Origin: Nonomuraea montanisoli
Lineage (GTDB): Bacteria; Actinomycetota; Actinomycetes; Streptosporangiales; Streptosporangiaceae
NCBI RefSeq assembly: GCF_013363975.1
Contig: NZ_JABWGN010000018.1
Coordinates: forward strand, 164,266-228,265
Length of the DNA stretch: 64,000 nt
Direction of reading: 5' to 3'
The position numbers and the translations under genes are program-made. Below are positions 8,664-17,197 of the stretch, one piece after another. The notes under the pieces were generated by a model. That model searched no databases, had not been told where the DNA came from, and saw only the letters and a program-made list of their open reading frames with translations. How positions within the stretch are numbered: position 1 is the first letter of the stretch; the number at the start of each line of letters is the position of its first letter.

Positions 8664-10382
8664 TCAGAGTGGCGTTTCTCCCGGCGAGCGGGGCTTGTCG
8701 AGGCGGCGCGCGGCCTCGATGGCGGCGCTTCTCAGGGCGTCCTCCCTCAGGGCTTCGCGCCTGACCAGGACGGTGACCCCGGCCATCACTCCCAGGGTGA
8801 GCACGACCGCGGCGGCCACCGCCTGGCCGTACCGGTCCGGCACGCCCAGCACCCAGCCGTAGAAGGGCCCGTACACGCCGGCGAAGGCGAGCACGGCGCC
8901 GCCGAGACCGATGCGCACGGTGGGCCACGTGGCGCCGCCGGCCCCGGCGAGGGACAGGCAGGCGAGGCACCCCAGCAGCGTCGCCCCGCCGCCGAAGAAG
9001 AGCGCGAACAGGTCGATGCCCAGGATGGATTGGTTCGTCCACAGGTTGAGGCCCGTGTACAGCAGCGCGGCGCTGGCGATCGCGGCGCAGAGGGCGTAGG
9101 CGACGTCGAACCGCCGCATCGCGGCCCCTGCGGCGCCCAGCAGCACGACGAGGGCGACGGCGTACGCCACCCTGCGCTCGGTGCCCAACAGGGCCCACGC
9201 GTCCGCGTCGAGCCCCTCGAAGGCGTCCGGCCCCTCGAAGGCGTCCGGCCCCTCGGAGACGTCTGGTCCCTCGGAGACGTCTGGTTCCTCGGACGCGCCC
9301 GGCCCCTCGGAGGCGTTCGCCCTGTCGGTGGCGCGTTCGCTGTCCGGCCAGCCCGCCAGTAGCCAGACGCCGGAGACGTCCCGCACCGCGATCCCCGCGT
9401 AGTCGGCGGCCACCACGACCACGTGGCCCGCGCCCCGCCGCTGCACGGCCAGCGCCCGCGCCACGGGTTTCGGCGCGTCAGGGAGCGGGTTCCGCCTGGT
9501 GAGGAGCTCGCGCCGGCCCTCGGAGAGCACCCACGAGGTGCGCCAGCTCTCGCCTCCGTCGTCGGACTCCCGCACGGCCATCCGTCCCGGCACGACGCCG
9601 TAGCAGCGCCGCGCGTCCCCCGGCACGCAGGCCGTCGCCTGGGCCGCGGGAATCGGCCGGCCCTTCCAGGACTCCCACGTGCGCCCGCCGTCCACGGACG
9701 CCATCCCGTAGGCCGTCACGGGCCCGCTCTCGGCGGAGGTGGTGGTGACCACGATGCGGCTGTCGTCGGCGTGAACCCGGTCGGCGCCGACCGGGGGGAC
9801 GGCGCCCGCGGTGGCGGCCACGGCCAGCACCGCGAACGGCACGGTCACCAGCATCCGTACGCGCCGCGAGTCGGCGTGGAGGGTGCGCCGCCGCGCCCAC
9901 CACGCGAGGGCGAGCGCGGGAAGGGCCAGGAGGTCCGTGGGATCCACCAGGACGCGCGACGGACCCGCCGCGAGGGTGAAGACATGGGAAGCCGCCTCCG
10001 CGCCCGTCTGCGTCGTCTTGGCGAGCGTGAAGAGCGCGCCGGTGAGCACCACGGCCGCCAGGTCCGCCCGATGCCGGAAGCGGTCCGGGAAGCGCCCCTG
10101 GAAGAGCCCCGAGGAGAGCCGCGGGGAGAGCCCCGAGGAGAGCCGCGGGGAGAGCGCCTGGAAGAGGCGCGGGAAGAGCGGCTGGAAGAGGCGCGGGAAG
10201 AGCGCCGGGGAGAGCGCCTGGAAGAAGAGCGCCACCAGCGGCGGCGCGACCACGAGCCCCGCGACGTCACTCAGCTTGCCGGTGACGAACCCGGGCCAGA
10301 CCCGCTTGAGCAGGTGGTCGTTGAGAAGCAGGACCACGACGCCGGCCGCGGTCACCGGATGGCACAGCCACGCGTACCTCAT
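8664..10382 (-). CDS. Membrane protein with BNR/sialidase-type extracytoplasmic repeats
   Basis: 572 aa. N-terminal hydrophobic helices are followed by an Arg/Leu/Phe/Ser-rich repeat (LSPRLSSG units), more helices, a soluble region with two Asp-box-like turns (SVDGGRTWESW and ESDDGGESWRTSW), an acidic repeat (EGPDAF/EGPDVS units) and C-terminal helices. Asp-box turns occur in beta-propellers such as sialidases and YCF48/Hcf136-like proteins, but two are too few to assign an enzyme. It is convergent with serS and divergent from a quiet spacer. Function unknown. The low-complexity segments correspond to perfect DNA repeats, so length variation between strains is likely. Confidence 0.6.
   Translation of the reverse strand: MRYAWLCHPVTAAGVVVLLLNDHLLKRVWPGFVTGKLSDVAGLVVAPPLVALFFQALSPALFPRLFQPLFPRLFQALSPRLSSGLSPRLSSGLFQGRFPDRFRHRADLAAVVLTGALFTLAKTTQTGAEAASHVFTLAAGPSRVLVDPTDLLALPALALAWWARRRTLHADSRRVRMLVTVPFAVLAVAATAGAVPPVGADRVHADDSRIVVTTTSAESGPVTAYGMASVDGGRTWESWKGRPIPAAQATACVPGDARRCYGVVPGRMAVRESDDGGESWRTSWVLSEGRRELLTRRNPLPDAPKPVARALAVQRRGAGHVVVVAADYAGIAVRDVSGVWLLAGWPDSERATDRANASEGPGASEEPDVSEGPDVSEGPDAFEGPDAFEGLDADAWALLGTERRVAYAVALVVLLGAAGAAMRRFDVAYALCAAIASAALLYTGLNLWTNQSILGIDLFALFFGGGATLLGCLACLSLAGAGGATWPTVRIGLGGAVLAFAGVYGPFYGWVLGVPDRYGQAVAAAVVLTLGVMAGVTVLVRREALREDALRSAAIEAARRLDKPRSPGETPL
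9216..9322 (-). repeat. 18-bp coding repeats (acidic EGPDxx units)
   Basis: About six copies of an 18-bp unit like CCTCGAAGGCGTCCGGCC encode six-residue EGPDAF/EGPDVS/EEPDVS repeats in the 8664-10382 protein. The first two units are near identical and later ones drift. Confidence 0.8.
10105..10152 (-). repeat. Perfect 24-bp coding tandem repeat, 2 copies
   Basis: Two identical 24-bp units beginning AGCCCCGAGGAGAGCC encode LSPRLSSG twice between hydrophobic segments of the 8664-10382 protein. Degenerate relatives continue to about 10230. Confidence 0.85.
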
Positions 10383-10476
10383 ATACCTGGGTTGATGATC
10401 GTCCAGGGGTGCGGGTTCGGCGATCCGTGAGGTGAGTCACATTCGTGATCAGGAAAGCGGGCGGACCCGGGAACGC

Positions 10477-10512
10477 GAAAGGCCGGGGTTCGCTGGAAGC
10501 GAACACCGGCCT
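10477..10512 (-). terminator. Hairpin terminator downstream of the cold-shock gene
   Basis: Arms 10480-10493 (AGGCCGGGGTTCGC) and 10499-10512 (GCGAACACCGGCCT) pair over 14 bp with one mismatch around a 5-nt loop. In the transcript of the leftward cold-shock gene the stem is followed by UUU, so it resembles an intrinsic terminator. Confidence 0.75.
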
Positions 10513-10528
10513 GACTCGCTGCTACAGG

Positions 10529-10732
10529 TCAGATGGCACGGACCTGGGAGGCCTGCGGCCCCTTCTGGCCCTGCGTGATCTCGAACTCGACCCGCTGGCC
10601 GTCTTCAAGGCTGCGGTAGCCGTTGCCGACGATCTCGGAGAAGTGCACGAACACGTCCGGCGCACCGCCGTCCGGGGCGATGAAGCCGAAGCCCTTCTCA
10701 GCGTTGAACCACTTGACGGTTCCCTGAGCCAT
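10529..10732 (-). CDS. cspA: Cold-shock domain protein (CspA family)
   Basis: 67 aa, a single OB-fold cold-shock domain. It binds single-stranded nucleic acid and keeps mRNA unstructured. RNP1 (KGFGFI) and RNP2 (VFVHFSEI) are both present, starting from MAQGTVKWFNAEKGFG, the standard actinobacterial sequence. An AGGGAGAG ribosome-binding site lies just before the ATG. The spacer upstream to the divergent HAD gene is about 220 bp, long enough for the long 5' leader common in this family, though I cannot fold it reliably. A hairpin terminator follows. Confidence 0.95.
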   Translation of the reverse strand: MAQGTVKWFNAEKGFGFIAPDGGAPDVFVHFSEIVGNGYRSLEDGQRVEFEITQGQKGPQASQVRAI

Positions 10733-10955
10733 AAAAGCTCTCCCTCAGGATGTGAATCTATGGGACCCGCACCTCGCGGGTCCCGGTGTGTCGTACAGCA
10801 AGCACCCGGGGTGGCTCAGACAATGTCATGCTGGTTTTCACTACGGGATCAGCTAATACAACGCCTCCACATCTAACACCATTCTGGCGCGTCGGTGTTC
10901 CCGTCCCTGGGAAGATTTCTGGCCGGCGGCATCACCCGGCAAACTGGAACGTGTT

Positions 10956-11795
10956 ATGCAGAGTCTCCCCGCGCCGCGTCTCGTGGCCACCGACCTCGAC
11001 GGCACCGCCCTGCGCGCCGACGGAACCATCTCTCCCCGCACGGCCGCGGCCTTCGCCAGAGTCGAGGAGGCGGGTGCCATGCTGGTGTTCGTCACCGGCC
11101 GCCCGCCGCGGTGGATGAGCGGAGTGGCGGGTGCGCTGCGTCACCGAGGGCTGGCAATCTGTGCGAACGGGGCGCTGATCTACGACCTGCATACGGAACG
11201 CATAGTCGAATCACACCTGATCGCGGTGGATGTACTGGAACAAGTCGTCGCTCAGCTAAGAGCGAACGTGCCCGAACTCGCATTTTCGGTCGAGTATGAG
11301 GGGGGATTTGCGCATGAGTCCCAATTCCCGCTCGGCGGTTGGGACAGCAAGGCCGTCGGCGGTCTGCGGGTCGGCGTGGGCACGTTGACGTCGCAGCCCT
11401 GCGCCAAGCTGCTCGCCCTCCACCCCGGCATGGACCCCGACACGCTCCACGCGACCGTCCACGAGCTCGTGGGGCACCTCGTGACCGCCACGCACTCCAG
11501 CGGCCGCAGCCTCATCGAGATGAGCGCTCACGGTGTGACGAAGGCCACGGCGCTGGCCGTGCTCGCGGAGCGGCACGAGATCAAGCCGTCGGAGGTCGTG
11601 GCGTTCGGCGACATGCCGAACGACCTGCCCATGCTGAGCTGGGCAGGCACGTCGTACGCCGTCGCCAACGCGCATCCCGACGTGCTGGCCGCGGTCGATC
11701 ACATGACGGCGGCCAACGACGACGACGGTGTGGCCCGTGTGCTGGAGCGGCTCTACGGGCCGTCCCCCGACTCCAAGGCTCCCGGCTACAGGTAG
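10956..11795 (+). CDS. HAD-superfamily (Cof-type) phosphatase
   Basis: 279 aa. Motif I is ATDLDGTALRADG, with the nucleophile and acid Asp residues in D-x-D. The motif II Thr is in LVFVTGRPP. The motif III Lys is at SAHGVTKATAL, and motif IV is FGDMPNDLPML. The C2-type cap between residues about 85 and 190 places it in the Cof/YidA subfamily, whose members dephosphorylate small metabolites such as sugar phosphates, FMN or pyridoxal phosphate. The substrate cannot be read from the sequence. Its last 10 bases overlap the 3' end of the convergent bpa gene. Confidence 0.85.
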   Translation: MQSLPAPRLVATDLDGTALRADGTISPRTAAAFARVEEAGAMLVFVTGRPPRWMSGVAGALRHRGLAICANGALIYDLHTERIVESHLIAVDVLEQVVAQLRANVPELAFSVEYEGGFAHESQFPLGGWDSKAVGGLRVGVGTLTSQPCAKLLALHPGMDPDTLHATVHELVGHLVTATHSSGRSLIEMSAHGVTKATALAVLAERHEIKPSEVVAFGDMPNDLPMLSWAGTSYAVANAHPDVLAAVDHMTAANDDDGVARVLERLYGPSPDSKAPGYR

Positions 11796-12292
11796 GGGCC
11801 GGAGCCGCCGGGCGGGGCGTCGCCGTGCGGCACGCCGGGCAGCGCCCTGCGCATCTGCTCCAACTGGGCCCGAGCCGCCATCTGCTGCGCGAACAGCGTG
11901 GTCTGGATCCCGTGGAACAACCCCTCAAGCCACCCCACGAGCTGCGCGTGGGCGATGCGGAGCTCCGCGTCGCTCGGCGGCGTGCCGTTGTCGTCGGTGA
12001 ACGGCAGCGACAGCCGCTCCAACTCGTCGACCAGCTCGGGCGCCAGGCCGTCCTCCAGCTCCTTGATCGAGGACTGGTGGATCTCCTTCAGCCGCTTGCG
12101 GCTGGCTTCGTCCAGAGGGGCCGCGCGGACCTCCTCCAGGAGCTGGCGGATCATGCTGCCGATACGCATGACCTTGGCGGGCTGCTCGACCAGGTTGGTG
12201 ACCGAGCGCTCGTCTTCACCACTGTCACTCTGGCCCTGGAAGTCGGGACCGACCACCACGATGCGAGAGGTGTTGTTGTCCTCAGCACTCAT
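11786..12292 (-). CDS. bpa: Bacterial proteasome activator
   Basis: 168 aa. Bpa (PafE) forms a ring that docks on the 20S proteasome and opens it for unfolded proteins without ATP. The protein has the expected disordered N-terminus, a helical core with KVMRIGSMIRQLLEEVRAAPL and a second helix pair from residue about 100 (AELRIAHAQLVGWLEGLFHG). It ends in Gly-Pro-Tyr-Leu; in M. tuberculosis the docking tail is Gly-Gln-Tyr-Leu, so the penultimate Tyr is kept. The start at 12292 is followed by MSAEDNN; TACGGT lies 7 nt upstream (12300-12305), which suggests a leaderless message. The gene implies that this organism has a proteasome. Confidence 0.92.
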   Translation of the reverse strand: MSAEDNNTSRIVVVGPDFQGQSDSGEDERSVTNLVEQPAKVMRIGSMIRQLLEEVRAAPLDEASRKRLKEIHQSSIKELEDGLAPELVDELERLSLPFTDDNGTPPSDAELRIAHAQLVGWLEGLFHGIQTTLFAQQMAARAQLEQMRRALPGVPHGDAPPGGSGPYL

Positions 12293-12297
12293 AGGTT

Positions 12298-13254
12298 TCA
12301 CCGTACTAGCAGGATCTTGCCGATGTGTTCGCCGGAATCCAGCATGCGGTGCGCCTCGGCCGCGTCGCTCATCGGCACCCGCGCGTGCACCACGGGACGG
12401 ACCGCCCCCGCGCCGACCAGCGGCCAGACGTTGTCGGCGACGCTGCGGACGATGACGCCCTTCTCCTCGACGGGCCGGGCGCGCAGCGTGGTGCCGTGGA
12501 CCGACGCGCGCTTGGTCAGCAGGACGCCGAGGTCGATCTCGGCCTTGGCTCCGCCCTGGAGGGCGATGATCGCCAGCCGGCCGCCGGGGTTGAGCGCCTT
12601 GAGGTTCCCGGCCAGGTAGGGGCCGCCGATGATGTCGAGGATCACGTCGGCCCGCACCAGGTCCGAGAAGTCCTGCTCGCGGTAGTTGATGGTCTCGTCC
12701 GCGCCGAGCTCCCGCAGCCGCCGCAGCTTGGCCTCGCTCCCGGCGGTGGTCACCACCTGGGAACCGAGCGCCTTGGCGAGCTGCACCGCGAACGTGCCGA
12801 TCCCGCTCGCCCCGCCGTGGACCAGCAGCGTCTCGCCCTTGCGCAGCCGGGCCAGCATGAACACGTTGGACCACACCGTGCAGGCCACCTCCGGCAGCGC
12901 CGCCGCGTCCACCAGCGGGACGCCCTCGGGCACCGGCATCACCTGCTCCCACGGCACGGCCACCCGCTCGGCGTAGCCGCCGCCGGCCAGCAGCGCGCAC
13001 ACCTCGTCGCCGGGCGCGAACCCCGGCACGCCCGCGCCGACCTCCGCCACCACGCCGGAGACCTCCAGCCCCGGGTACGGCGGGGCGCCGGGAGGCGGGT
13101 CGTAGAACCCCTTGCGCTGGAGGACGTCGGCTCTGTTGACCCCGGCCGCGGCCACCTCGATGACGACCTGGCCCTGCTCGGGACGCGGGTCGGGCACCTC
13201 GCGCCACTCCAGGACCTCTGGGCCGCCCGGCCGGACGATCTCGATGGCTCGCAT
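12298..13254 (-). CDS. Zinc-free NAD(P)H:quinone oxidoreductase (MDR superfamily)
   Basis: 318 aa. The N-terminal GroES-like half begins MRAIEIVRPGGPEVLE and the Rossmann half has VHGGASGIGTFAVQLAKALG near residue 145. The catalytic-zinc Cys/His ligands of alcohol dehydrogenases are absent, so it fits the quinone oxidoreductase/zeta-crystallin branch that reduces quinones or enones with NADPH. The ATG at 13254 is preferred over an upstream one at 13311 because the family sequence begins there and TACCGT lies 6 nt before it (13261-13266). Its end overlaps the promoter of bpa. Confidence 0.85.
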   Translation of the reverse strand: MRAIEIVRPGGPEVLEWREVPDPRPEQGQVVIEVAAAGVNRADVLQRKGFYDPPPGAPPYPGLEVSGVVAEVGAGVPGFAPGDEVCALLAGGGYAERVAVPWEQVMPVPEGVPLVDAAALPEVACTVWSNVFMLARLRKGETLLVHGGASGIGTFAVQLAKALGSQVVTTAGSEAKLRRLRELGADETINYREQDFSDLVRADVILDIIGGPYLAGNLKALNPGGRLAIIALQGGAKAEIDLGVLLTKRASVHGTTLRARPVEEKGVIVRSVADNVWPLVGAGAVRPVVHARVPMSDAAEAHRMLDSGEHIGKILLVR

Positions 13255-13367
13255 GGCACCACGGTAACCGGGCAAAGAAGTTGTGGGTTGGCTGCGACCA
13301 TGGGAACACATGGCGTTAATCTTCAGAATATTTGCTGCCCCTTTACACCCAGCCGAGGGGGAACACG

Positions 13368-16133
13368 GTGGCGAGACACGATCGTGAGGAATCGCTCGAG
13401 GAGCAGCTTGCCTGGCTCGACGCGATCAAGGAGACGGAGGAGGCGTCCGTCCCGGGCGGTTCCGCCGGCTCCGACGACGAGCGGTCCGCTTCGCCGTACC
13501 CGCAGGACCCGTGGCGGTCGGTGACGCCGCCGGAGGCGCCGCCGCAGCCGCTGTTCCGCGCCGCGGCCGGGTCGCTGTACGGGCCCGACATGCCGTCCGG
13601 CGCGGACGAGGACGCCGGGCGCGAGAGTGACGTCTCCACGCAGTGGCTGGAGCCGCCGTCGCCGTTCGGCCAGCCGTCCGGGTACGAGCAGACCTCCGGG
13701 TACGACCAGACCCCTGGGTACGACCAGGCGTCCTCGTACGACCAGCGGGCGTCGTCCTTCGATCAGGGTGGGCGGCCGGGCGCGTTCGGCGAGGCGTCGG
13801 CCTTCGAGACGCCCGCGGCGCCGTTCGAGGCGCAGCCGCGGGACGGGCGCGACGACCTGGCGCCGGCCGGGCCCGACGCGTTCCTGGAGCCGCTCAAGCC
13901 GCTGCCCCGGGCCGACGACGCCGACACGTACCCCTCGCTGCCCGAGCCCCGGCCGACGCGCGACGGAGACGACCCCGCGGCCGAGGGACGGGGGGCGGAG
14001 GAGCGCGCCGGGTGGCCGGAGCCCCTGGAGTGGCCGCTGCCGCCGGAGCGCTTCAGCGCCTTCGACGCGCATCCGTCCGAGACCCACCCCTCCCTGACGC
14101 CTCCCTTCGCCGAGTCCGGCCCGTCCGCGACGCCCGGGATGCCCGGTCTTGGCGAGACGTCCGGCCCAGCCGAGACGCCCGCCGAGACGCGAACGTCCGA
14201 AGCGCGAACGTCCGAGGCGCGAACGCCTGAGGCGCGAACGCCTGAGGCGCGAACGTCCGAGGCGCGGACGCCTGAGGAGCGGACTTCCGAGGCGGGCCCC
14301 GTGGAGGCCCCGTCCGCCGAGGCCCGCTCTCCTGAGGCCCGCTCCCCTGAGGCCCGCTCTTCCGAGGCCCTCGGTCGTGAGGAGGCGGACGGCACCGAGG
14401 CGGGAGGCGCGGCACCCGATCCCGACTCTCCGGACGCGACCTCTCCCCATCTGCGGCCCCCGTCCGCGTGGGACCCCCAGCCGGTACCGCCGTCCGACAC
14501 GCCGCTGTTCGCCCCCCGCCCGTCCGAGGCGCGGCCGTCCGACGACGCGCGCCCGTCGGACGGGACGCGCCAGTCCGGCGAGGTGCGTCCACCGGCCGAG
14601 GCACGTCCGTCGGACGACGCCAGGACCGTCGACCGCACACGACCCGCCGAGAACGCGCGGACCGCCGACCGCACAAGACCCGCCGACAACACACGGCCCG
14701 CCGAGAGCGCGCGATCCGCCGAGAGCGCGGCGACCGCCGCCGACGTGTGGTCGTCCTCCGAGGACGCGCATGCCCCCGAGGACGCGCATGCCCCCGAGGG
14801 CGCGCATGCCCCCGAGGGCGGACGAGTCGCCGACGACACCAGGCCCGCCCTGTCCCGCCCCCGTGACGACGAGGCCGAGCCCGGGCGCGCCGCGGGAAGC
14901 CCCCACGACCACGAGGACGGGCACACCGTCGACGTCCGGCCCCTCGCCCAGCCGCCCGCGTTCGGCGCGCCGTCCGGCCGGCGGGCCGCCCAGGGCGGCG
15001 CACTCGACCGTCCCGAGCCGCCGGACCACCCCGAACCGGCGCGGGAGCACCACCGACCGAGCACGCCGCCCCAGCCTCCCGCGCAGCGGGCCGAGCCGCC
15101 CGCGCCCCGGCCGCGCCGCCCCGCCCCCGTCCCGGTCTTCAGCGCGTCCCCACGCCCGCCGGTCACCGGCAAGCCGACCGCCGAGAGCCTCGACCCCGAG
15201 ACCCTGCTGCGGGGCCGCCGCAACGCCCCGTCCAAGGGCTGGCGGCGCCTGGTCTACAAGGCGTCCGGCGGCTGGATCAAGCCGGGCGAGCCGCCGGAGG
15301 TGCGCCGCCGCCGCGAGCTGCTGTCCAGGGCCCGCACCCCGGTCGCCACGGGGCACCACCGCGTGGCCGTCCTCAGCCTGAAGGGCGGCGTCGGCAAGAC
15401 GACGACCACGGTCGGCCTCGGCGCGACCCTGGCCTCGACGCGCGGCGACCGCGTCATCGCCGTCGACGCCAACCCCGACCGCGGCACCCTGTCCGACAAG
15501 CTGGTGCTGGAGACCTCGGCGACGGTCCGCGACCTGCTCAACGAGCGGGAGCAGGTCAAGAGGTACGTGGACATCAGGGCGTTCACCTCGCAGGCGCCCT
15601 CGCGGCTGGAGGTGCTGGCCTCCGACCGCGACCCGTCGGTGTCGGAGGCGTTCAGCGGCGCCGACTACCAGGCCGTCTCGCAGGTGCTGGAGAACTTCTA
15701 CTCGATCTGCATCACCGACTGCGGCACCGGTCTGCTGCACTCGGCGATGGGCGGCGTGCTCGGCCTGGCCGACCAGATCGTGCTGGTCAGCTCGCCGTCG
15801 GTGGACGGCGCGCGAGCCGCGTCGGCGACGCTCGACTGGCTGGAGGCGCACCACTACGCCGACCTGGTGCGCAACGCCACCGTCGTGCTGTGCAGCGTCC
15901 GGCCGCGCACGAAGTCGGCGGTCGACATCAACAAGCTGGAGGCCCACTTCGCGGCCCGGTGCCGGGCGGTGATCCGCGTGCCGTACGACCCGCATCTGGA
16001 GGAGGGCGCGGAGATCGACCTGGACCGGCTGCAGGAGCCGACCCGCGACGCCTTCCTGCAACTCGCGGCGTACGTGGGCGACGGGTTCGCCGGGACGAGG
16101 GAGGCGATGGCGGCCCCCGGGACGCGCGACTAG
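13368..16133 (+). CDS. MinD/ParA-like ATPase with ~660-residue disordered repeat-rich N-terminus
   Basis: 921 aa from the GTG at 13368, preceded by a GAGGGGG ribosome-binding site. Residues 1 to about 640 are low complexity, rich in Pro/Ala/Glu/Arg/Ser, with tyrosine repeats (GYDQTP) and RTSEA/RTPEA units. The last ~260 residues form a SIMIBI ATPase: deviant Walker A KGGVGKTTT, switch I with VDANPDRGTL, and CITDCGTGL in place of Walker B. Similar long-tailed ATPases accompany type VII secretion loci (EspI-like) in actinobacteria, but no secretion genes are adjacent here. A role in septum or secretion positioning is inference. Confidence 0.78.
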   Translation: MARHDREESLEEQLAWLDAIKETEEASVPGGSAGSDDERSASPYPQDPWRSVTPPEAPPQPLFRAAAGSLYGPDMPSGADEDAGRESDVSTQWLEPPSPFGQPSGYEQTSGYDQTPGYDQASSYDQRASSFDQGGRPGAFGEASAFETPAAPFEAQPRDGRDDLAPAGPDAFLEPLKPLPRADDADTYPSLPEPRPTRDGDDPAAEGRGAEERAGWPEPLEWPLPPERFSAFDAHPSETHPSLTPPFAESGPSATPGMPGLGETSGPAETPAETRTSEARTSEARTPEARTPEARTSEARTPEERTSEAGPVEAPSAEARSPEARSPEARSSEALGREEADGTEAGGAAPDPDSPDATSPHLRPPSAWDPQPVPPSDTPLFAPRPSEARPSDDARPSDGTRQSGEVRPPAEARPSDDARTVDRTRPAENARTADRTRPADNTRPAESARSAESAATAADVWSSSEDAHAPEDAHAPEGAHAPEGGRVADDTRPALSRPRDDEAEPGRAAGSPHDHEDGHTVDVRPLAQPPAFGAPSGRRAAQGGALDRPEPPDHPEPAREHHRPSTPPQPPAQRAEPPAPRPRRPAPVPVFSASPRPPVTGKPTAESLDPETLLRGRRNAPSKGWRRLVYKASGGWIKPGEPPEVRRRRELLSRARTPVATGHHRVAVLSLKGGVGKTTTTVGLGATLASTRGDRVIAVDANPDRGTLSDKLVLETSATVRDLLNEREQVKRYVDIRAFTSQAPSRLEVLASDRDPSVSEAFSGADYQAVSQVLENFYSICITDCGTGLLHSAMGGVLGLADQIVLVSSPSVDGARAASATLDWLEAHHYADLVRNATVVLCSVRPRTKSAVDINKLEAHFAARCRAVIRVPYDPHLEEGAEIDLDRLQEPTRDAFLQLAAYVGDGFAGTREAMAAPGTRD
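14191..14375 (+). repeat. 12/15-bp coding repeats (RTSEA/RTPEA, RSPEA)
   Basis: About twelve units such as GCGAACGTCCGAG and GCCCGCTCCCCTGAG encode R-[TS]-[SP]-E-A peptides in the disordered region of the MinD-like protein. A second short array at 14757-14820 encodes EDAHAP/EGAHAP. Both keep the reading frame. Confidence 0.8.
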
Positions 16134-16158
16134 GCGACCCGGAGGCGCGGGAGCCGAG

Positions 16159-16245
16159 CGGAGGGTGTGGGATTCGAACCCACGAGGCCATCGCTGACCT
16201 GGCCGCTTTCAAGGCGGCTGCACTCGTCCACTATGCGAACCCTCC
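16159..16245 (-). tRNA. tRNA-Ser (anticodon TGA)
   Basis: Read on the minus strand, the gene opens GGAGGGTTCGCATAG and closes with the T-arm GTTCGAATCC and the pairing acceptor strand ACCCTCC plus discriminator G. The anticodon loop CTTGAAA gives TGA (plus-strand 16209-16211), reading UCA serine codons. The 87-nt length and the extended variable arm are typical of class II tRNA-Ser. The CCA end is not encoded. Confidence 0.96.
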
Positions 16246-16301
16246 AGTGCGCACACCACCTTAGCGGCTGCGGTGCCGCCGGGGTACCGGAGCGGCGGCT
16301 C

Positions 16302-17147
16302 CTACCGGTCGAGCTGTGACAGCAGCCACCGGGGGCCCGCGGTGGTGGCGCCGAGGTCGGTGACGCGCTCCTTCAGGCCCCGGTCGGCGGTCACGACGAG
16401 CACCCGCTCCCACGGCCGCGCCCGGCGGACGACCTCCACGACGGCGTCGTCGCCGCTGCCGGTGGCCGCCACCACCTGGACGCCCCGCACGTCCGGCACC
16501 TCGCGGGCGCCGCCCTCGACGACGGCCACGATCCGCGGGTACCAGCGCTCCAGCACGGGGTGGGTCAGGCCGAGCCGTGACACGTCCTCCAGCAGGCGGG
16601 TGGCGGCGCCGAGCCGGTCCTTCCACCAGCCGTGCTCGGCGCGGGCGCCGACGATGTTGGCCACGTCGAGGACCAGCGTCTCGGGCCGCAGCTCCTCCTG
16701 GACCTCTCCCCAGGTCTCGGCGAACCCCGGGTGCAGCCGCATCGCGGAGATCTCGGGCAGGCGCAGCCAGCGCAGCTCGGCGCTCTCCCGGTTGGCGGGC
16801 ACGGCGGGCAGCAGCTCGGGCGCCTCGGCGATCACCGTCTCGAACGCCCACCCGCCGTGGTCGTCCACGTACACACCCTTGACCCGCAGGGCGTCGCCGG
16901 GGACGGCCGCCTCCTCGCGGGCCTCGCGCAGCGCTCCGGCGACGGCGTCCTCGTGGCTGTCGAGCGCGCCGCCCGGCAGCCCCCACGTGCCGCCGTGGTG
17001 GCTCCACCACGAGCGCTTCTGCATGAGCACGTACGGCACGCCGTGCGCGTCGTGGTGGACGGCCAGCAGCCCGGAGGCGCCGTGCAGCCCCCAGTGCCGG
17101 TGGCCCCGGCCGCACTCCGCCCACCCGTCGCCGTCGCCAGCCGCCAT
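16302..17147 (-). CDS. NUDIX hydrolase fused to a C-terminal NYN/PIN-like domain
   Basis: 281 aa. Residues about 20-155 form a NUDIX domain; the box reads GGALDSHEDAVAGALREARE-E, matching GX5EX7REUXEE. Residues about 160-281 contain ETLVLDVANIV, an acidic Gly-Asp-Asp in ATGSGDDAVVEVV and VVTADRGLKERV; these acidic sites are spaced as in NYN/PIN nucleases. The pairing suggests nucleotide or RNA-end clean-up, possibly decapping plus RNA cleavage (inference). The start ATG at 17147 has no strong ribosome-binding site. It is transcribed toward the tRNA-Ser gene. Confidence 0.75.
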   Translation of the reverse strand: MAAGDGDGWAECGRGHRHWGLHGASGLLAVHHDAHGVPYVLMQKRSWWSHHGGTWGLPGGALDSHEDAVAGALREAREEAAVPGDALRVKGVYVDDHGGWAFETVIAEAPELLPAVPANRESAELRWLRLPEISAMRLHPGFAETWGEVQEELRPETLVLDVANIVGARAEHGWWKDRLGAATRLLEDVSRLGLTHPVLERWYPRIVAVVEGGAREVPDVRGVQVVAATGSGDDAVVEVVRRARPWERVLVVTADRGLKERVTDLGATTAGPRWLLSQLDR

Positions 17148-17197
17148 GGTCTCTGTTCTCCCCTGCTCACGGGCGCCCCTGGAAAGCCCACGCGTCC

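Noticed and set aside
14191..14375. Short regularly spaced repeats that could suggest CRISPR
   Set aside because: There are no unique spacers; the units are in-frame codons of a disordered protein region.
13323..16061. 912-aa open frame antisense to the MinD-like gene
   Set aside because: It is a GC-skew shadow: Arg/Gly-rich, no domains, fully overlapped by a recognisable ATPase on the other strand.
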